From: JBDUCV01 sp040003255
GTDB lineage: Bacteria; Actinomycetota; Actinomycetes; Mycobacteriales; Jatrophihabitantaceae
Direction of reading: 5' to 3'
Length of the DNA stretch: 64,000 nt
Assembly: GCA_040003255.1 (NCBI GenBank)
Contig: JBDUCV010000003.1
Coordinates: forward strand, 1-64,000
The position numbers and the translations under genes were made by a program. Of the stretch, positions 17,127 to 25,457 are shown piece after piece. The first letter of the stretch is position 1, and each line of letters begins with the position of its first letter. The notes beneath the pieces were generated by a model. The model was given only the letters and a program-made list of their open reading frames with translations, was not told where the DNA came from and did not search any database.

Positions 17127-18322
17127 GGCTGTTCCGCCCGACGCTTCGGATCCGCCTGGCGTTGCTCTACGGCGGGCTGGTTCTGCTTGTCGGCCTGTCG
17201 CTCCTGGTTGCCGCCGTCGTCCTGCTCAACCGTTCAGTGGCCGACATCGGAGTGTTCCGGGACAGCCGAGGCACAGTCACGATTCGGGATTCGACCCGAG
17301 AGATCTACTCTGGCTCCCCGGAAGACCTGATCAAGCAGGCGCACGACCAGGCATCGTCTTACCTGCTCCACACCGGTCTGATCTACTTCGCGATCATCGT
17401 TGCGATCGGCAGCCTGGGTGGTTACCTGCTCGCCAAGCAGGCGCTGCGCCCGATCGCGCGGGTCACCCACACTGCGCAACAGCTCTCGACCGAGACGCTC
17501 AGTCAACGTATCGACCTCGGCGGCCCGGATGACGAGTTGCGCGAGCTCGCCGACACGTTCGATGAGATGCTCGGCCGCCTGGACGCGGCGTTCGACAGCC
17601 AGCGGTTGTTTGTCGCGAACGCGAGTCACGAGCTGTGGACCCCACTTTCGGTGATCCGGACCGAGCTCGACGTCACCCTCTCCGACCCGGACGCCTCGGT
17701 CGAAGAGCTGCGCCGAATGGGGCAGGTCGTCGCGCAGGCAACCGAGCGGGCGCAGCGGCTGGTCGGCTCGTTGCTCACGCTGGCGCGACTGCAGGCGGGT
17801 GTCGCCGGCGAGCTGGAGACCCGTGAGCAGATTGACCTGCGTGGTCTCGTCCCAGCGGTGCTCGCCGCGGTTGAGGCCGAGGCTCAGGACCGTCAGATCG
17901 CGATCGAGCACGATCTGGCCGAGGCGTGCACTTTGGGTGATCCACGGCTGCTTGAGCGGCTGATCGGCAACCTGGTCGAGAACGCCGTGCGGCACAACGT
18001 CGCCGGCGGGTGGCTGCGGATCACCTCCGGCGAAACGGCCGAACTGGCCTGGCTGCACGTTGCCAACGGCGGCGCGGTGATTGCTCAGAGCGAGGTCGTG
18101 TCGCTGTTCGACCCGTTCCGGCGCGGCGGCGGCAAGGTTCGGACGGCCAACCGCGGATCGGGCCTCGGCCTGTCGATCGTCCGGTTGATCGTCGAGGCGC
18201 ATCACGGGCGACTGCAGGCCGCGGCGCCCCCGTTCGGCGGACTCGCGATCCGCATCGAGCTGCCAGGACGTTCAGCCGTCCCGGCAACGCCGGCGCAGAT
18301 CCGCCAGTCCGTGTCGTCCTGA
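17123..18322 (+). CDS. HAMP sensor histidine kinase
   Basis: A 399-aa kinase paired with the preceding regulator. Two membrane helices (about 8-32 and 78-98) enclose a short extracytoplasmic loop of about 50 residues, followed by HAMP (RPIARVTHTAQQL), HisKA, and HATPase_c with N box LIGNLVENAVRHN and G2 box RGSGLGLSIVRLIVEAH. The phosphoacceptor box reads SHELWTPLSVI where most kinases have SHELRTPL. The small sensor loop suggests sensing at or in the membrane. The signal is unknown. Confidence 0.92.
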   Translation: MRLFRPTLRIRLALLYGGLVLLVGLSLLVAAVVLLNRSVADIGVFRDSRGTVTIRDSTREIYSGSPEDLIKQAHDQASSYLLHTGLIYFAIIVAIGSLGGYLLAKQALRPIARVTHTAQQLSTETLSQRIDLGGPDDELRELADTFDEMLGRLDAAFDSQRLFVANASHELWTPLSVIRTELDVTLSDPDASVEELRRMGQVVAQATERAQRLVGSLLTLARLQAGVAGELETREQIDLRGLVPAVLAAVEAEAQDRQIAIEHDLAEACTLGDPRLLERLIGNLVENAVRHNVAGGWLRITSGETAELAWLHVANGGAVIAQSEVVSLFDPFRRGGGKVRTANRGSGLGLSIVRLIVEAHHGRLQAAAPPFGGLAIRIELPGRSAVPATPAQIRQSVSS

Positions 18323-18355
18323 CCACTCGCGCAGGCCGACCTAGCCAAAGCGGTG

Positions 18356-19576
18356 CTATGCGGGCGTCAGCGCCGCGGCAAGCGGAGCGGCGGCCAAGGT
18401 GATTTGCCAGGGCCGCGCTCCGTAGGCGGCGAGAGTGGCCCGGATCTGCTCCTCAGTGGCCGGCGTCGGTGGCTCCCAGGCGATGCGCCGGACGACGTCG
18501 GACGCGAGCAGGTTCTGCGTCAGCACCTGGTGCTGCTCGGCCAGCCCAGCGACGACCGCGCGGGCGCGAACCAAGCGATCGGCGGCCTCCGGGCGCCGAT
18601 CACGCCAACGCGCTGGCGGTGGCACCGCATCCGGCGGCCCAGCCGAGGCAGGCAGCTCGTCCTCGCCGAGCTCGCGGGCCGCAGTCAGCGCCGTGATCCA
18701 ACGGCCGAGGTTGCGGCGTTGGCGCGGGCCACCGAATACGGGTAACCGGGCCAGATCAGCCGCGCCGGGTGGGTCCGCACGCGCCGCCGCGATGATCGAG
18801 GCGTCCGGGAGCACCCGTCCGGGGGCAATGTCGCGCTCGGCGGCGTAGGCGTCGCGTACCTGCCAGAGGGCCCGGACGGCCGCGAGTTGACGCCGGCTGC
18901 GGACGGTGTGGATGCCCGAGGTACGCCGCCACGGATCATCACGTGGCGCGCGGCGCGCGGCGGTCCGCACGGCCTCAAACTCCTGCTTGGCCCACTCGGA
19001 CTTGCCCGCGGCCTCGAGTTGTTCGGCGAGCACGTCGCGCAACGGCGCGAGCAGCTCGACGTCGAGCGCTGCATAGGCCAACCACTCGCGAGGCAACGGG
19101 CGCACGCTCCAGTCGGCTGCGGAATGGCCTTTCTCCAGCCGGATCCCGAGGTACTGCTCGACCATCGTCCCTAGCGAGACTCGGTCCGCCCCGAGCAGCC
19201 GCCCGGCGAGTTCGGTGTCGAACAACCGGGCCGGATGCAGCCCGAGGTCAGCGAGCCCCGGCAGATCCTGGTTGGCGGCGTGCAGGATCCACTCCGGGCC
19301 GTCCAGTGCTGCCCCGAGGTTGCTCAGGTCCGGCAAGTCGACCGGGTCTACCAGCACCGTGCCCGCGCCCGCTCGGCGCAGCTGCACCAGGTAGGCACGT
19401 TGGCTGTAGCGGTAGCCCGAGGCCCGTTCGGCGTCGACCGCGACCGGGCCGCTGCCGGCGGCCAGCTCGCGTGCCGCCTGCGAGAGTGCAGCTGTGGTTG
19501 TCACCGGATCGGGTACCCCGTCCACCGGCTCATGCATCAGGACGACGTCGGCCTCGAGCGGCTCGTCGTCGCTCAT
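18356..19576 (-). CDS. rnd: RNase D-like 3'-5' exonuclease with HRDC domain
   Basis: A 406-aa protein. The DnaQ-fold exonuclease domain (about 20-215) has VAVDAERASGYRYSQRAYLV (ExoI, with D-E) and AYAALDVELLAPL (ExoIII YxxxD). An HRDC domain follows (about 235-310), including LWQVRDAYAAERDIAPGRVLPD. The family trims the 3' ends of stable RNAs. The ATG overlaps the DUF3000 stop by 4 nt, so the two form an operon, as Rv2680-Rv2681 do in M. tuberculosis. Confidence 0.92.
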   Translation of the reverse strand: MSDDEPLEADVVLMHEPVDGVPDPVTTTAALSQAARELAAGSGPVAVDAERASGYRYSQRAYLVQLRRAGAGTVLVDPVDLPDLSNLGAALDGPEWILHAANQDLPGLADLGLHPARLFDTELAGRLLGADRVSLGTMVEQYLGIRLEKGHSAADWSVRPLPREWLAYAALDVELLAPLRDVLAEQLEAAGKSEWAKQEFEAVRTAARRAPRDDPWRRTSGIHTVRSRRQLAAVRALWQVRDAYAAERDIAPGRVLPDASIIAAARADPPGAADLARLPVFGGPRQRRNLGRWITALTAARELGEDELPASAGPPDAVPPPARWRDRRPEAADRLVRARAVVAGLAEQHQVLTQNLLASDVVRRIAWEPPTPATEEQIRATLAAYGARPWQITLAAAPLAAALTPA

Positions 19577-20205
19577 GACGTGCTCTTGAGAACCGTCACT
19601 CCCTCGGGCGGCAGTCCGGCGGCGGTACAAAGCAAGTCGACAAAGGCAAGCAGATGAGGGCCGATGTCGTCAGTGCTCGGCGTCCACGATCCCCGCAGCT
19701 CGAGCGCGACCGTGGTGTGCGGCCCGTGCAGGTCACCGAAGCGGGTGGACGTGGTCTGGGTGACCGTGCCGCCCGCCGCGACGTGCGCCGCAGAGCGGTC
19801 GTGCAGGGCGCTGGTAAGCCAACTCCACCCGACCTCGGAGAGCAGCGGGTCGCCCACCATGTCGGCATCGAGTTCGGCGCTGGCGAAGGCGACGAGACGC
19901 AGCGTGCCATCCCAGGCCTCGACCCCGTCCGGGTCGTAGAGCAGGACGAGGCGTCCGGTCGCGAGTTCGTCGCCCTCGGCGTCAGTGACGTCGGCCGCTA
20001 CCGCATACGTCCACGGGGCGAGTCGCTGTGGCGGCCGGATTGGTTCGACCCGGACCTCGTGCCGAACCCGGGTGCGCTGAATGGACTCGACCGCGCGGCG
20101 AAACGGCTCGGGGGCGGACTCGGGCGTCTCATCCAACGGCGGCTCGCCGGGTGCGGTCTCGGCAAGGGGGGCCCGCTGCGGGCGAACAGGAATGATCGGT
20201 GTCAT
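19573..20205 (-). CDS. DUF3000 family protein
   Basis: A 210-aa protein of a conserved actinobacterial family always near rnd and hemE. Family blocks seen are PEPFRRAVESIQRTRVRHEV, LAPWTYAVAADV and LLYDPDGVEAWDGTLRLVAF. No catalytic motif or membrane segment is visible; the function is unknown. ATG 20205 is chosen from the onset of similarity; the frame is open to 20322. It is coupled to the RNase D gene by an ATGA overlap. Confidence 0.87.
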   Translation of the reverse strand: MTPIIPVRPQRAPLAETAPGEPPLDETPESAPEPFRRAVESIQRTRVRHEVRVEPIRPPQRLAPWTYAVAADVTDAEGDELATGRLVLLYDPDGVEAWDGTLRLVAFASAELDADMVGDPLLSEVGWSWLTSALHDRSAAHVAAGGTVTQTTSTRFGDLHGPHTTVALELRGSWTPSTDDIGPHLLAFVDLLCTAAGLPPEGVTVLKSTS

Positions 20206-20224
20206 CGGCGCGACCTGCGGGTGG

Positions 20225-20425
20225 TCACGCGGCCCGCGCTGACCGCCGTGAGCGCACCAGCCGGCGCTCGCGGGGCAGGATCGGGTCGAGGAACAGGGCG
20301 GCACCACAACCGGCGCAAGCACGGTCCGGGCAGTCGTCGTGGCCGTCGGCGCAGGACGGCACCTCGATCGGCTGCGGGCCCGCGCAGAACCAACACTCGA
20401 GAACTAGCTCGTCGCGCGCGTACAT
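20225..20425 (-). CDS. Small zinc-ribbon-like hypothetical protein
   Basis: A 66-aa protein, MYARDELVLECWFCAGPQPI at the start. It has two CxxC knuckles (CWFC and CAGC) about 30 residues apart with further Cys and His between them (SCADGHDDCPDRACAGC), a likely metal site. ATG 20425 is well supported by GGAGGG 7 nt upstream. The tail is basic (RERRLVRSRRSARAA). It lies between DUF3000 and the divergent hemE. No function is assigned; it could be a small RNA- or DNA-binding protein. Confidence 0.65.
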   Translation of the reverse strand: MYARDELVLECWFCAGPQPIEVPSCADGHDDCPDRACAGCGAALFLDPILPRERRLVRSRRSARAA

Positions 20426-20453
20426 CGTCACGCCCTCCGTGGCCATTGATCCG

Positions 20454-20469
20454 TCGAACGGTCGAACGG
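20454..20469. repeat. Tandem 8-bp repeat TCGAACGG x2 upstream of hemE
   Basis: Two perfect adjacent copies lie between the divergent starts of the zinc-ribbon gene and hemE, about 60 bp before hemE. This could be an operator, but that is only suggested by position. Confidence 0.35.
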
Positions 20470-20529
20470 ACATTCGCACGACCGGGGGACAGAATCGGGC
20501 AGGCGCGCCGCATGCAACGATGGTGCGCG

Positions 20530-21561
20530 ATGACCCACACCCGCGAATCCCTACTCGTCCGTGCCGCCGGCGGCAGCCCGGCTGGCCGGCCACCCGTCTG
20601 GTTCATGCGCCAGGCCGGGCGCTCACTGCCCGAGTACCGAGCGTTGCGGCGCGGCAACTCGATGCTCGATGCGTGCCGGTCGCCGGAACTGATCACCGAG
20701 ATCACGCTGCAGCCGGTGCGCCGGCACCGGGTGGACGCCGCGATCCTGTTCTCCGACATCGTCGTCCCCTTGGACGCCGTCGGGGTGGGCGTAGAGATCG
20801 TCGCCGGCGTCGGGCCGGTGATCGACAAGCCGTTCCGGAAGGTGAGTGATCTGGATCGATTGCGTCCGCTGGTCGTCGACGATGTGCCCTATATCGCCGA
20901 GGCGGTAGGCACCCTCGTGCGCGAATTGGGCCCGATTCCGCTGATCGGGTTCGCCGGTGCCCCGTTCACGCTGGCCAGCTACCTGATCGAGGGCGGCCCC
21001 TCGCGTGATCACGCACGGACGAAGGCGCTCATGCATGGGGATTCTGACTTGTGGCACGCCCTGCTCGGTCGGCTAGCCGAAATCGCCGCCAGCTATTTGC
21101 GGGTCCAGATCGATGCGGGTGCCTCGGTGGTGCAGCTGTTCGACTCCTGGGCCGGGGTGCTGTCGGCCGCGGACTACGAGCGGTTCGTACTGCCGCACAG
21201 TCGGGTCGTCCTGATGTCGCTGGCCGACGCCAGCGTGCCGCGTATCCACTTCGGGGTCGGCACCAGTGAACTACTCGCGTTGATGCGCTCGGCGGGCGCG
21301 GACGTGGTGGGGGTCGACTGGCGGCTGCCGCTGGACGAGGCGGCGCGGCGGATCGGCCCCGGCGCGGTCGTCCAAGGCAACCTCGACCCGGCCCTGTTGC
21401 TCGCCGAGTGGCCGGTCGTCGAGGACGCGGTCCGGCGGATCGTCGACGAGGGACGCGCGGCGGCTGGCCACGTGTTCAACCTGGGTCACGGCGTGCTGCC
21501 CGACACCGACCCCGACGTGCTGACCCGGGTGGTCGACTTGGTGCGATCGTTGGGCGAATAG
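20530..21561 (+). CDS. hemE: Uroporphyrinogen decarboxylase
   Basis: A 343-aa enzyme converting uroporphyrinogen III to coproporphyrinogen III. The N-terminal signature RPPVWFMRQAGRSLPEYR carries the substrate-binding Arg residues; AAILFSDIVVPLDAVG contains the catalytic Asp, and LIGFAGAPFTLASYLIEGG is the second signature. NLGHGVLPDTDPD lies near the C-terminus. ATG 20530 gives the normal family length; ATG 20512 is an alternative 6 codons earlier. It is the first gene of hemE-hemY-hemQ. Confidence 0.96.
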   Translation: MTHTRESLLVRAAGGSPAGRPPVWFMRQAGRSLPEYRALRRGNSMLDACRSPELITEITLQPVRRHRVDAAILFSDIVVPLDAVGVGVEIVAGVGPVIDKPFRKVSDLDRLRPLVVDDVPYIAEAVGTLVRELGPIPLIGFAGAPFTLASYLIEGGPSRDHARTKALMHGDSDLWHALLGRLAEIAASYLRVQIDAGASVVQLFDSWAGVLSAADYERFVLPHSRVVLMSLADASVPRIHFGVGTSELLALMRSAGADVVGVDWRLPLDEAARRIGPGAVVQGNLDPALLLAEWPVVEDAVRRIVDEGRAAAGHVFNLGHGVLPDTDPDVLTRVVDLVRSLGE

Positions 21562-21565
21562 CGCG

Positions 21566-22951
21566 ATGCGGGTCGTGGTGGTCGGCGCCGGGATCTCCGG
21601 CTTGGCGGCTGCCTGGGACGTGAGCCGACGGCACCCCGAGGCGGACGTCGTCGTTCTGGAAGCCGCGGATCGCGTGGGCGGCAAGCTGCGTGTTGCTCAG
21701 GTCGCCGGACTGCCCGTCGACGTCGGCGCTGAGGCGTTGCTCACTCGCCGCCCCGAGGGAGTCCAGCTCATCCGGGAGCTTGGCGTGGACGATCGGTTGA
21801 TCGCCCCGCTGAGCACCGCCGCATCGATCGTCGCCGGGGGAGCGACCCACCCGCTGCCGGCACGCACGGTGCTGGGCATCCCGTCGGACGTCGGATCGCT
21901 GCAGGCATCGGGGGTGCTCAGCCCGGACGCGATCGCGGCCGTTCAGAACGAACCGGCCGCCGGACCAATGCCCCCGATCACGGCAGATATCACGGTCGGC
22001 GCCATGGTGCGGCGCCGCTTCGGTGACGAGGTCGTCGACCGGCTCGTGCAGCCACTGCTCGGCGGGGTGTACGCGGGCCGGGCGGACGAGTTGTCCCTGG
22101 AGGCCACCGTCCCCGCCCTATACGCCCAACTGTCGAGTGGTGGGTCGCTGCTGACGGCCGCACGGACAGTGGCGGACGACCGGAACCGCGCGGACGTGTC
22201 CGGCCCGATCTTCGCCTCGCTGCGGGGTGGTCTGGGCAGCCTGCCCCAGGCGCTGGCGGCAACTGGCCGCTTCACCGTTCGTACCGGGGTGACGGTGCGG
22301 ACGATCCGCAGGGCGGCGACCGGTTTCACCCTCGACTGTGGCCCGGTGCCGTTCCCCGAGGCGATCAACGCCGACGCCGTCATCGTGGCCACGCCAGCGG
22401 CGAAGGCGTCGGCGCTGTTGCGCGACGTCGCACCGCTGGCCGCCCAGGATCTGGCGGGAATCGAGAGCGCGAGCCTGGCCATCGTGACCTTCGCCTTCGC
22501 GGGCGTGGTCCTGCCTACCGGCAGTGGGCTACTGGTCGGCGCCCGCGAGCCGTTCGGCGTGAAGGCGGTCACCCAACTGTCGCAGAAATGGCCAGGCACC
22601 CCCGAGGACCTGGTGCTGCTGCGTGCATCGATCGGGCGGGCCGGTGACACCCGCGACCTGCAGCTCGACGACGCCGATCTCGCGGTTGCTGCGCTGCGTG
22701 ACCTGCGCACGCTGATCGGTCTGGATGCCGACCCTGTCGACACACAGGTCACCCGGTGGGGGGGCGGCCTGCCGCAGTACGCGCTAGGGCACGTCGCCAG
22801 GATCGAGCGGATCCGGGCATCCGTGGCCGGCGTGCCCGGACTGGCCGTGTGCGGCGCCGCCTACGACGGCATCGGCATCCCCGCGTGCATCGCCTCCGCC
22901 CGGCGCGCGGTGGACCAGCTGCTCGCGGCGACGCTCGCATCTGGACAATGA
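21566..22951 (+). CDS. hemY: Coproporphyrinogen III oxidase / protoporphyrinogen oxidase (HemY/CgoX)
   Basis: A 461-aa FAD enzyme. VVVVGAGISGLAAAWDVSRR and VVVLEAADRVGGKLR form the FAD-binding Rossmann motif, and the C-terminal VCGAAYDGIGIPACIASARR closes the FAD site. In Gram-positive bacteria that carry HemQ, this enzyme oxidises coproporphyrinogen III to coproporphyrin III rather than acting on protoporphyrinogen. It lies 4 bp after hemE, and its TGA overlaps the hemQ ATG. Confidence 0.94.
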   Translation: MRVVVVGAGISGLAAAWDVSRRHPEADVVVLEAADRVGGKLRVAQVAGLPVDVGAEALLTRRPEGVQLIRELGVDDRLIAPLSTAASIVAGGATHPLPARTVLGIPSDVGSLQASGVLSPDAIAAVQNEPAAGPMPPITADITVGAMVRRRFGDEVVDRLVQPLLGGVYAGRADELSLEATVPALYAQLSSGGSLLTAARTVADDRNRADVSGPIFASLRGGLGSLPQALAATGRFTVRTGVTVRTIRRAATGFTLDCGPVPFPEAINADAVIVATPAAKASALLRDVAPLAAQDLAGIESASLAIVTFAFAGVVLPTGSGLLVGAREPFGVKAVTQLSQKWPGTPEDLVLLRASIGRAGDTRDLQLDDADLAVAALRDLRTLIGLDADPVDTQVTRWGGGLPQYALGHVARIERIRASVAGVPGLAVCGAAYDGIGIPACIASARRAVDQLLAATLASGQ

Positions 22952-23652
22952 GAGGCATGGTCGACGGCAAGCAGGCGCGCGAGCTCAACGAGGTCATCCG
23001 GTACACGGCCTGGTCGGTCTTCCGGGCCAGCCGGCCGATCGGCGACGCGGACCGCGTCGAGCTGAGCGCCGAGGTCGCCGAACTGTTCGAGCAGCTGGCG
23101 GCCAAGGATGTCGTGGTGCGCGGCAGTTATGACGTCAGCGCATTGCGCGCCGATGCCGATGTGATGATCTGGTGGCACGCGGCGTCCGCCGAGTCCCTGC
23201 AGGACGCGTACAGCCGCTTCCGGCGCACCCGACTCGGCGGCTACCTCCAGCCGGTGTGGTCGAACATGGCATTGCACCGTCCGGCGGAGTTCAACCGGAG
23301 CCACATCCCAGCGTTCCTCGCCGAGGAGGAGCCCCGCGCTTACGTGTGCGTGTACCCCTTCGTGCGCTCCTATGAGTGGTATCTGCTGCCTGACAATGAG
23401 CGCCGCACACTGCTTGCCGAGCATGGCCAGCTGGCCCGCGACTATCCAGACGTGCGGGCAAACACCGTCGCGTCGTTCGCGCTCGGGGATTACGAGTGGC
23501 TGCTGGCGTTCGAGGCGGACGAGTTGCACCGCATCGTCGACCTGATGCGCCATCTGCGGGCATCCGAGACCCGGCGGCATGTGCGCGAAGAAGTGCCGTT
23601 CTACACGGGCACCCGGCGCACGGTCGCAGAGATCGTCAGCGCGCTGCCCTAA
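22948..23652 (+). CDS. hemQ: Coproheme decarboxylase (HemQ/ChdC)
   Basis: A 234-aa member of the chlorite dismutase fold that decarboxylates Fe-coproporphyrin to heme b with H2O2. Family blocks: VVRGSYDVSALRADADVMIW, MALHRPAEFNRSHIPAFL, and PFVRSYEWYLLP with the conserved catalytic Tyr region. The presence of HemQ with HemE and HemY implies the coproporphyrin-dependent pathway; the ferrochelatase is not in the window. ATG 22948 overlaps the hemY stop (ATGA); ATG 22957 is an alternative. Its stop abuts that of convergent msrB. Confidence 0.95.
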   Translation: MRGMVDGKQARELNEVIRYTAWSVFRASRPIGDADRVELSAEVAELFEQLAAKDVVVRGSYDVSALRADADVMIWWHAASAESLQDAYSRFRRTRLGGYLQPVWSNMALHRPAEFNRSHIPAFLAEEEPRAYVCVYPFVRSYEWYLLPDNERRTLLAEHGQLARDYPDVRANTVASFALGDYEWLLAFEADELHRIVDLMRHLRASETRRHVREEVPFYTGTRRTVAEIVSALP

Positions 23653-24069
23653 TCACTGCTCGTCGAAGGTCATCGAGATCGAGTTGATGCAGTAGCGAAG
23701 ATCGGTCGGTGTGACGTAGCCCTCGCCCTCGAACACGTGACCCAGGTGGCTGTGGCAATTCGCGCACAGCACCTCGACTCGGGTCATGCCCATGCTGCGG
23801 TCGCGCCGCTCGATGATCCGGTCACCGGCGAGCGGGCTGAAGAAGCTCGGCCACCCGCAATGTGAGTCGAATTTCGTGTCGCTGCGGAAGAGCTCGTTGC
23901 CGCACGCCCGGCAGCCATACACGCCGACCTTCTTGTTGTCGGTGTATTCGCCGACGTGGGGAGGCTCGGTCCCTGCCTTGCGCAGTACCGCGTACTCAGC
24001 GGGGGTGAGCTGCTCGCGCCATTCGGCGTCAGTTTTGGACACCTTCGGAACCTGCTCGACGGAACTCAT
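23653..24069 (-). CDS. msrB: Peptide-methionine (R)-S-oxide reductase
   Basis: A 138-aa enzyme that reduces methionine-R-sulfoxide in proteins. Zinc knuckles are CRAC and CANC. The resolving Cys is in SHCGWPSFFSP and the catalytic Cys in LRYCINSISM. There is no signal peptide, so it acts in the cytoplasm. The ATG lies 7 nt after a TACCGT -10 element, so the mRNA is probably leaderless. The order hemQ-msrB is conserved with mycobacteria. Confidence 0.95.
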   Translation of the reverse strand: MSSVEQVPKVSKTDAEWREQLTPAEYAVLRKAGTEPPHVGEYTDNKKVGVYGCRACGNELFRSDTKFDSHCGWPSFFSPLAGDRIIERRDRSMGMTRVEVLCANCHSHLGHVFEGEGYVTPTDLRYCINSISMTFDEQ

Positions 24070-24076
24070 GCCATCG

Positions 24077-24082
24077 ACGGTA
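24077..24082 (-). promoter_or_regulatory. -10 element TACCGT, leaderless start of msrB
   Basis: TACCGT lies 7 nt before ATG 24069. Confidence 0.5.
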
Positions 24083-24105
24083 CCGACCGTCGGCCAGGTG
24101 ATTGA

Positions 24106-24351
24106 TTACCAGATGCGGACGATGCCCACGATGCCGTAGCCGATCGCGACGGCGAAGCCGATCAGGATCAGCCACACGGTAATGACGGCGACGGTGCGGC
24201 GTGGTCCGCTCAGCCGGGTGAAACCGGCGCTGAACGCGGCGATGTTCTGCAGCTCGCCGTCCGCGGTGTTCGGATTTGCAACACGCCCCCAGGCGAAGTC
24301 TGCCGCCCCGTCGTACGGAGGGTCGTCGTCCTCAGCCGGATCGGTGTGCAT
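24106..24351 (-). CDS. Small single-pass membrane protein
   Basis: An 81-aa protein with a polar, acidic N-terminal half (TDPAEDDDPPYDGAADFAWG) and one C-terminal membrane helix (VAVITVWLILIGFAVAIGYG). It is not recognised beyond this. Its start is supported by TACCCT 6 nt upstream, and it is divergent from the LigD-type polymerase gene. Confidence 0.7.
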   Translation of the reverse strand: MHTDPAEDDDPPYDGAADFAWGRVANPNTADGELQNIAAFSAGFTRLSGPRRTVAVITVWLILIGFAVAIGYGIVGIVRIW

Positions 24352-24357
24352 CCGTTC

Positions 24358-24363
24358 AGGGTA
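24358..24363 (-). promoter_or_regulatory. -10 element TACCCT, leaderless start of small membrane protein gene
   Basis: TACCCT lies 6 nt before ATG 24351, 16 bp from the divergent -10 of the polymerase gene. Confidence 0.5.
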
Positions 24364-24379
24364 GGTCGCGAGGTGGTAC

Positions 24380-24385
24380 TAGCGT
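24380..24385 (+). promoter_or_regulatory. -10 element TAGCGT, leaderless start of LigD-type polymerase gene
   Basis: TAGCGT lies 8 nt before GTG 24394. Confidence 0.5.
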
Positions 24386-24393
24386 CTTGCAGC

Positions 24394-25404
24394 GTGCCAT
24401 CGCCGTTTACGGAGGTCGCCGTCGGTCAGCGCACGGTCCGGATCAGCAATCCCGACCGGATCTACTTCTCCGCGCGCGGCGAGACGAAGCTGGATCTAGT
24501 CCGCTACTACCTAGCCGTCGGCGACGGCATCGTGCGGGCGCTGCGCGAGCGGCCGTGCATGTTGCACCGCTATCCCGACGGCGTGGACGGCGAGAAGATT
24601 TACCAGAAGCGGTTGCCCAAGGGAGCTCCGGCTTGGGTCGAGACCGTAGAAGTGAAGTTCCCGTCCGGACGTTCGGCGGCCGAACTGTGCGTGACCGAGC
24701 TGGCGAGCGTCGTATGGGCGGTGCAGATGTCGACCGTCGAGTTCCACCCCTGGCATTCCCGGCGCCCCGACACCGAGCGTCCCGACGAGCTACGCATCGA
24801 CCTCGATCCGCAGCCGGGGACCGGGTTGGCCGAGGCGAAGCGGGTCGCCGTCGTCGTGCATGAGCTCCTCGACGAACTCGGCGCTGTGGGCTGGCCGAAG
24901 ACGTCCGGCTCGCGGGGTATTCACGTCTACGTGCGTATCGAGCCAGCATTCGGGTTCCGTGAGGTCCGGCGCGCGGCGTTGGCCTTTGCCCGCGAGGTGG
25001 AGCGGCGGATCCCGCAACTCGCGACGACGGCCTGGTGGAAAGAAGAGCGCGGCGCGCAGATCTTCCTGGACTACAACCAGAACGCCCGCGATCGCACGAT
25101 CGCCAGTGCCTATTCCGTCCGGGGTCGCCCGGATGGCCCGGTATCCGCTCCGGTGACATGGGAGGAGCTGCCGGACGTCGAGACCGACGATTTCACGATC
25201 GCGACTATGCCTGCGCGGTTTGACCGACTTGGTGATCTGCATGGCGGGATCGACGACGCGGTGTGGTCGCTCGAACCGCTTCTGGAATGGGCCGATCGCG
25301 ACGAGCGGGACCACGGGCTCGGCGACGCGCCGTACCCGCCGAACTTTCCCAAGCAGGAGGGCGAACCGATGCGGGTTCAGCCCAGTCGCGCGCGTAAGGC
25401 CTGA
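24394..25404 (+). CDS. Stand-alone LigD-type primase-polymerase (PolDom/Prim-PolC)
   Basis: A 336-aa archaeo-eukaryotic primase-like polymerase without attached ligase or nuclease domains. Seen: RISNPDRIYFSARGETKLDL at the N-terminus, FHPWHSRRPDTERPDELRID, the catalytic metal pair in IDLDPQPG, KTSGSRGIHVYVRI and FLDYNQNARDRTIASAYSVR. Such proteins fill gaps with ribonucleotides in end-joining or short-patch repair. In M. tuberculosis the similar Rv3730c lies beside ligC; here LigC is 6 kb away on the same strand. Ku is not in the window. GTG 24394 was chosen from the -10 element. Confidence 0.9.
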   Translation: MPSPFTEVAVGQRTVRISNPDRIYFSARGETKLDLVRYYLAVGDGIVRALRERPCMLHRYPDGVDGEKIYQKRLPKGAPAWVETVEVKFPSGRSAAELCVTELASVVWAVQMSTVEFHPWHSRRPDTERPDELRIDLDPQPGTGLAEAKRVAVVVHELLDELGAVGWPKTSGSRGIHVYVRIEPAFGFREVRRAALAFAREVERRIPQLATTAWWKEERGAQIFLDYNQNARDRTIASAYSVRGRPDGPVSAPVTWEELPDVETDDFTIATMPARFDRLGDLHGGIDDAVWSLEPLLEWADRDERDHGLGDAPYPPNFPKQEGEPMRVQPSRARKA

Positions 25405-25457
25405 ACCGCGCTGCACGGCTGTTCTCTGCCCCCAGGACGTGGTGGAAAAATCGGCGC

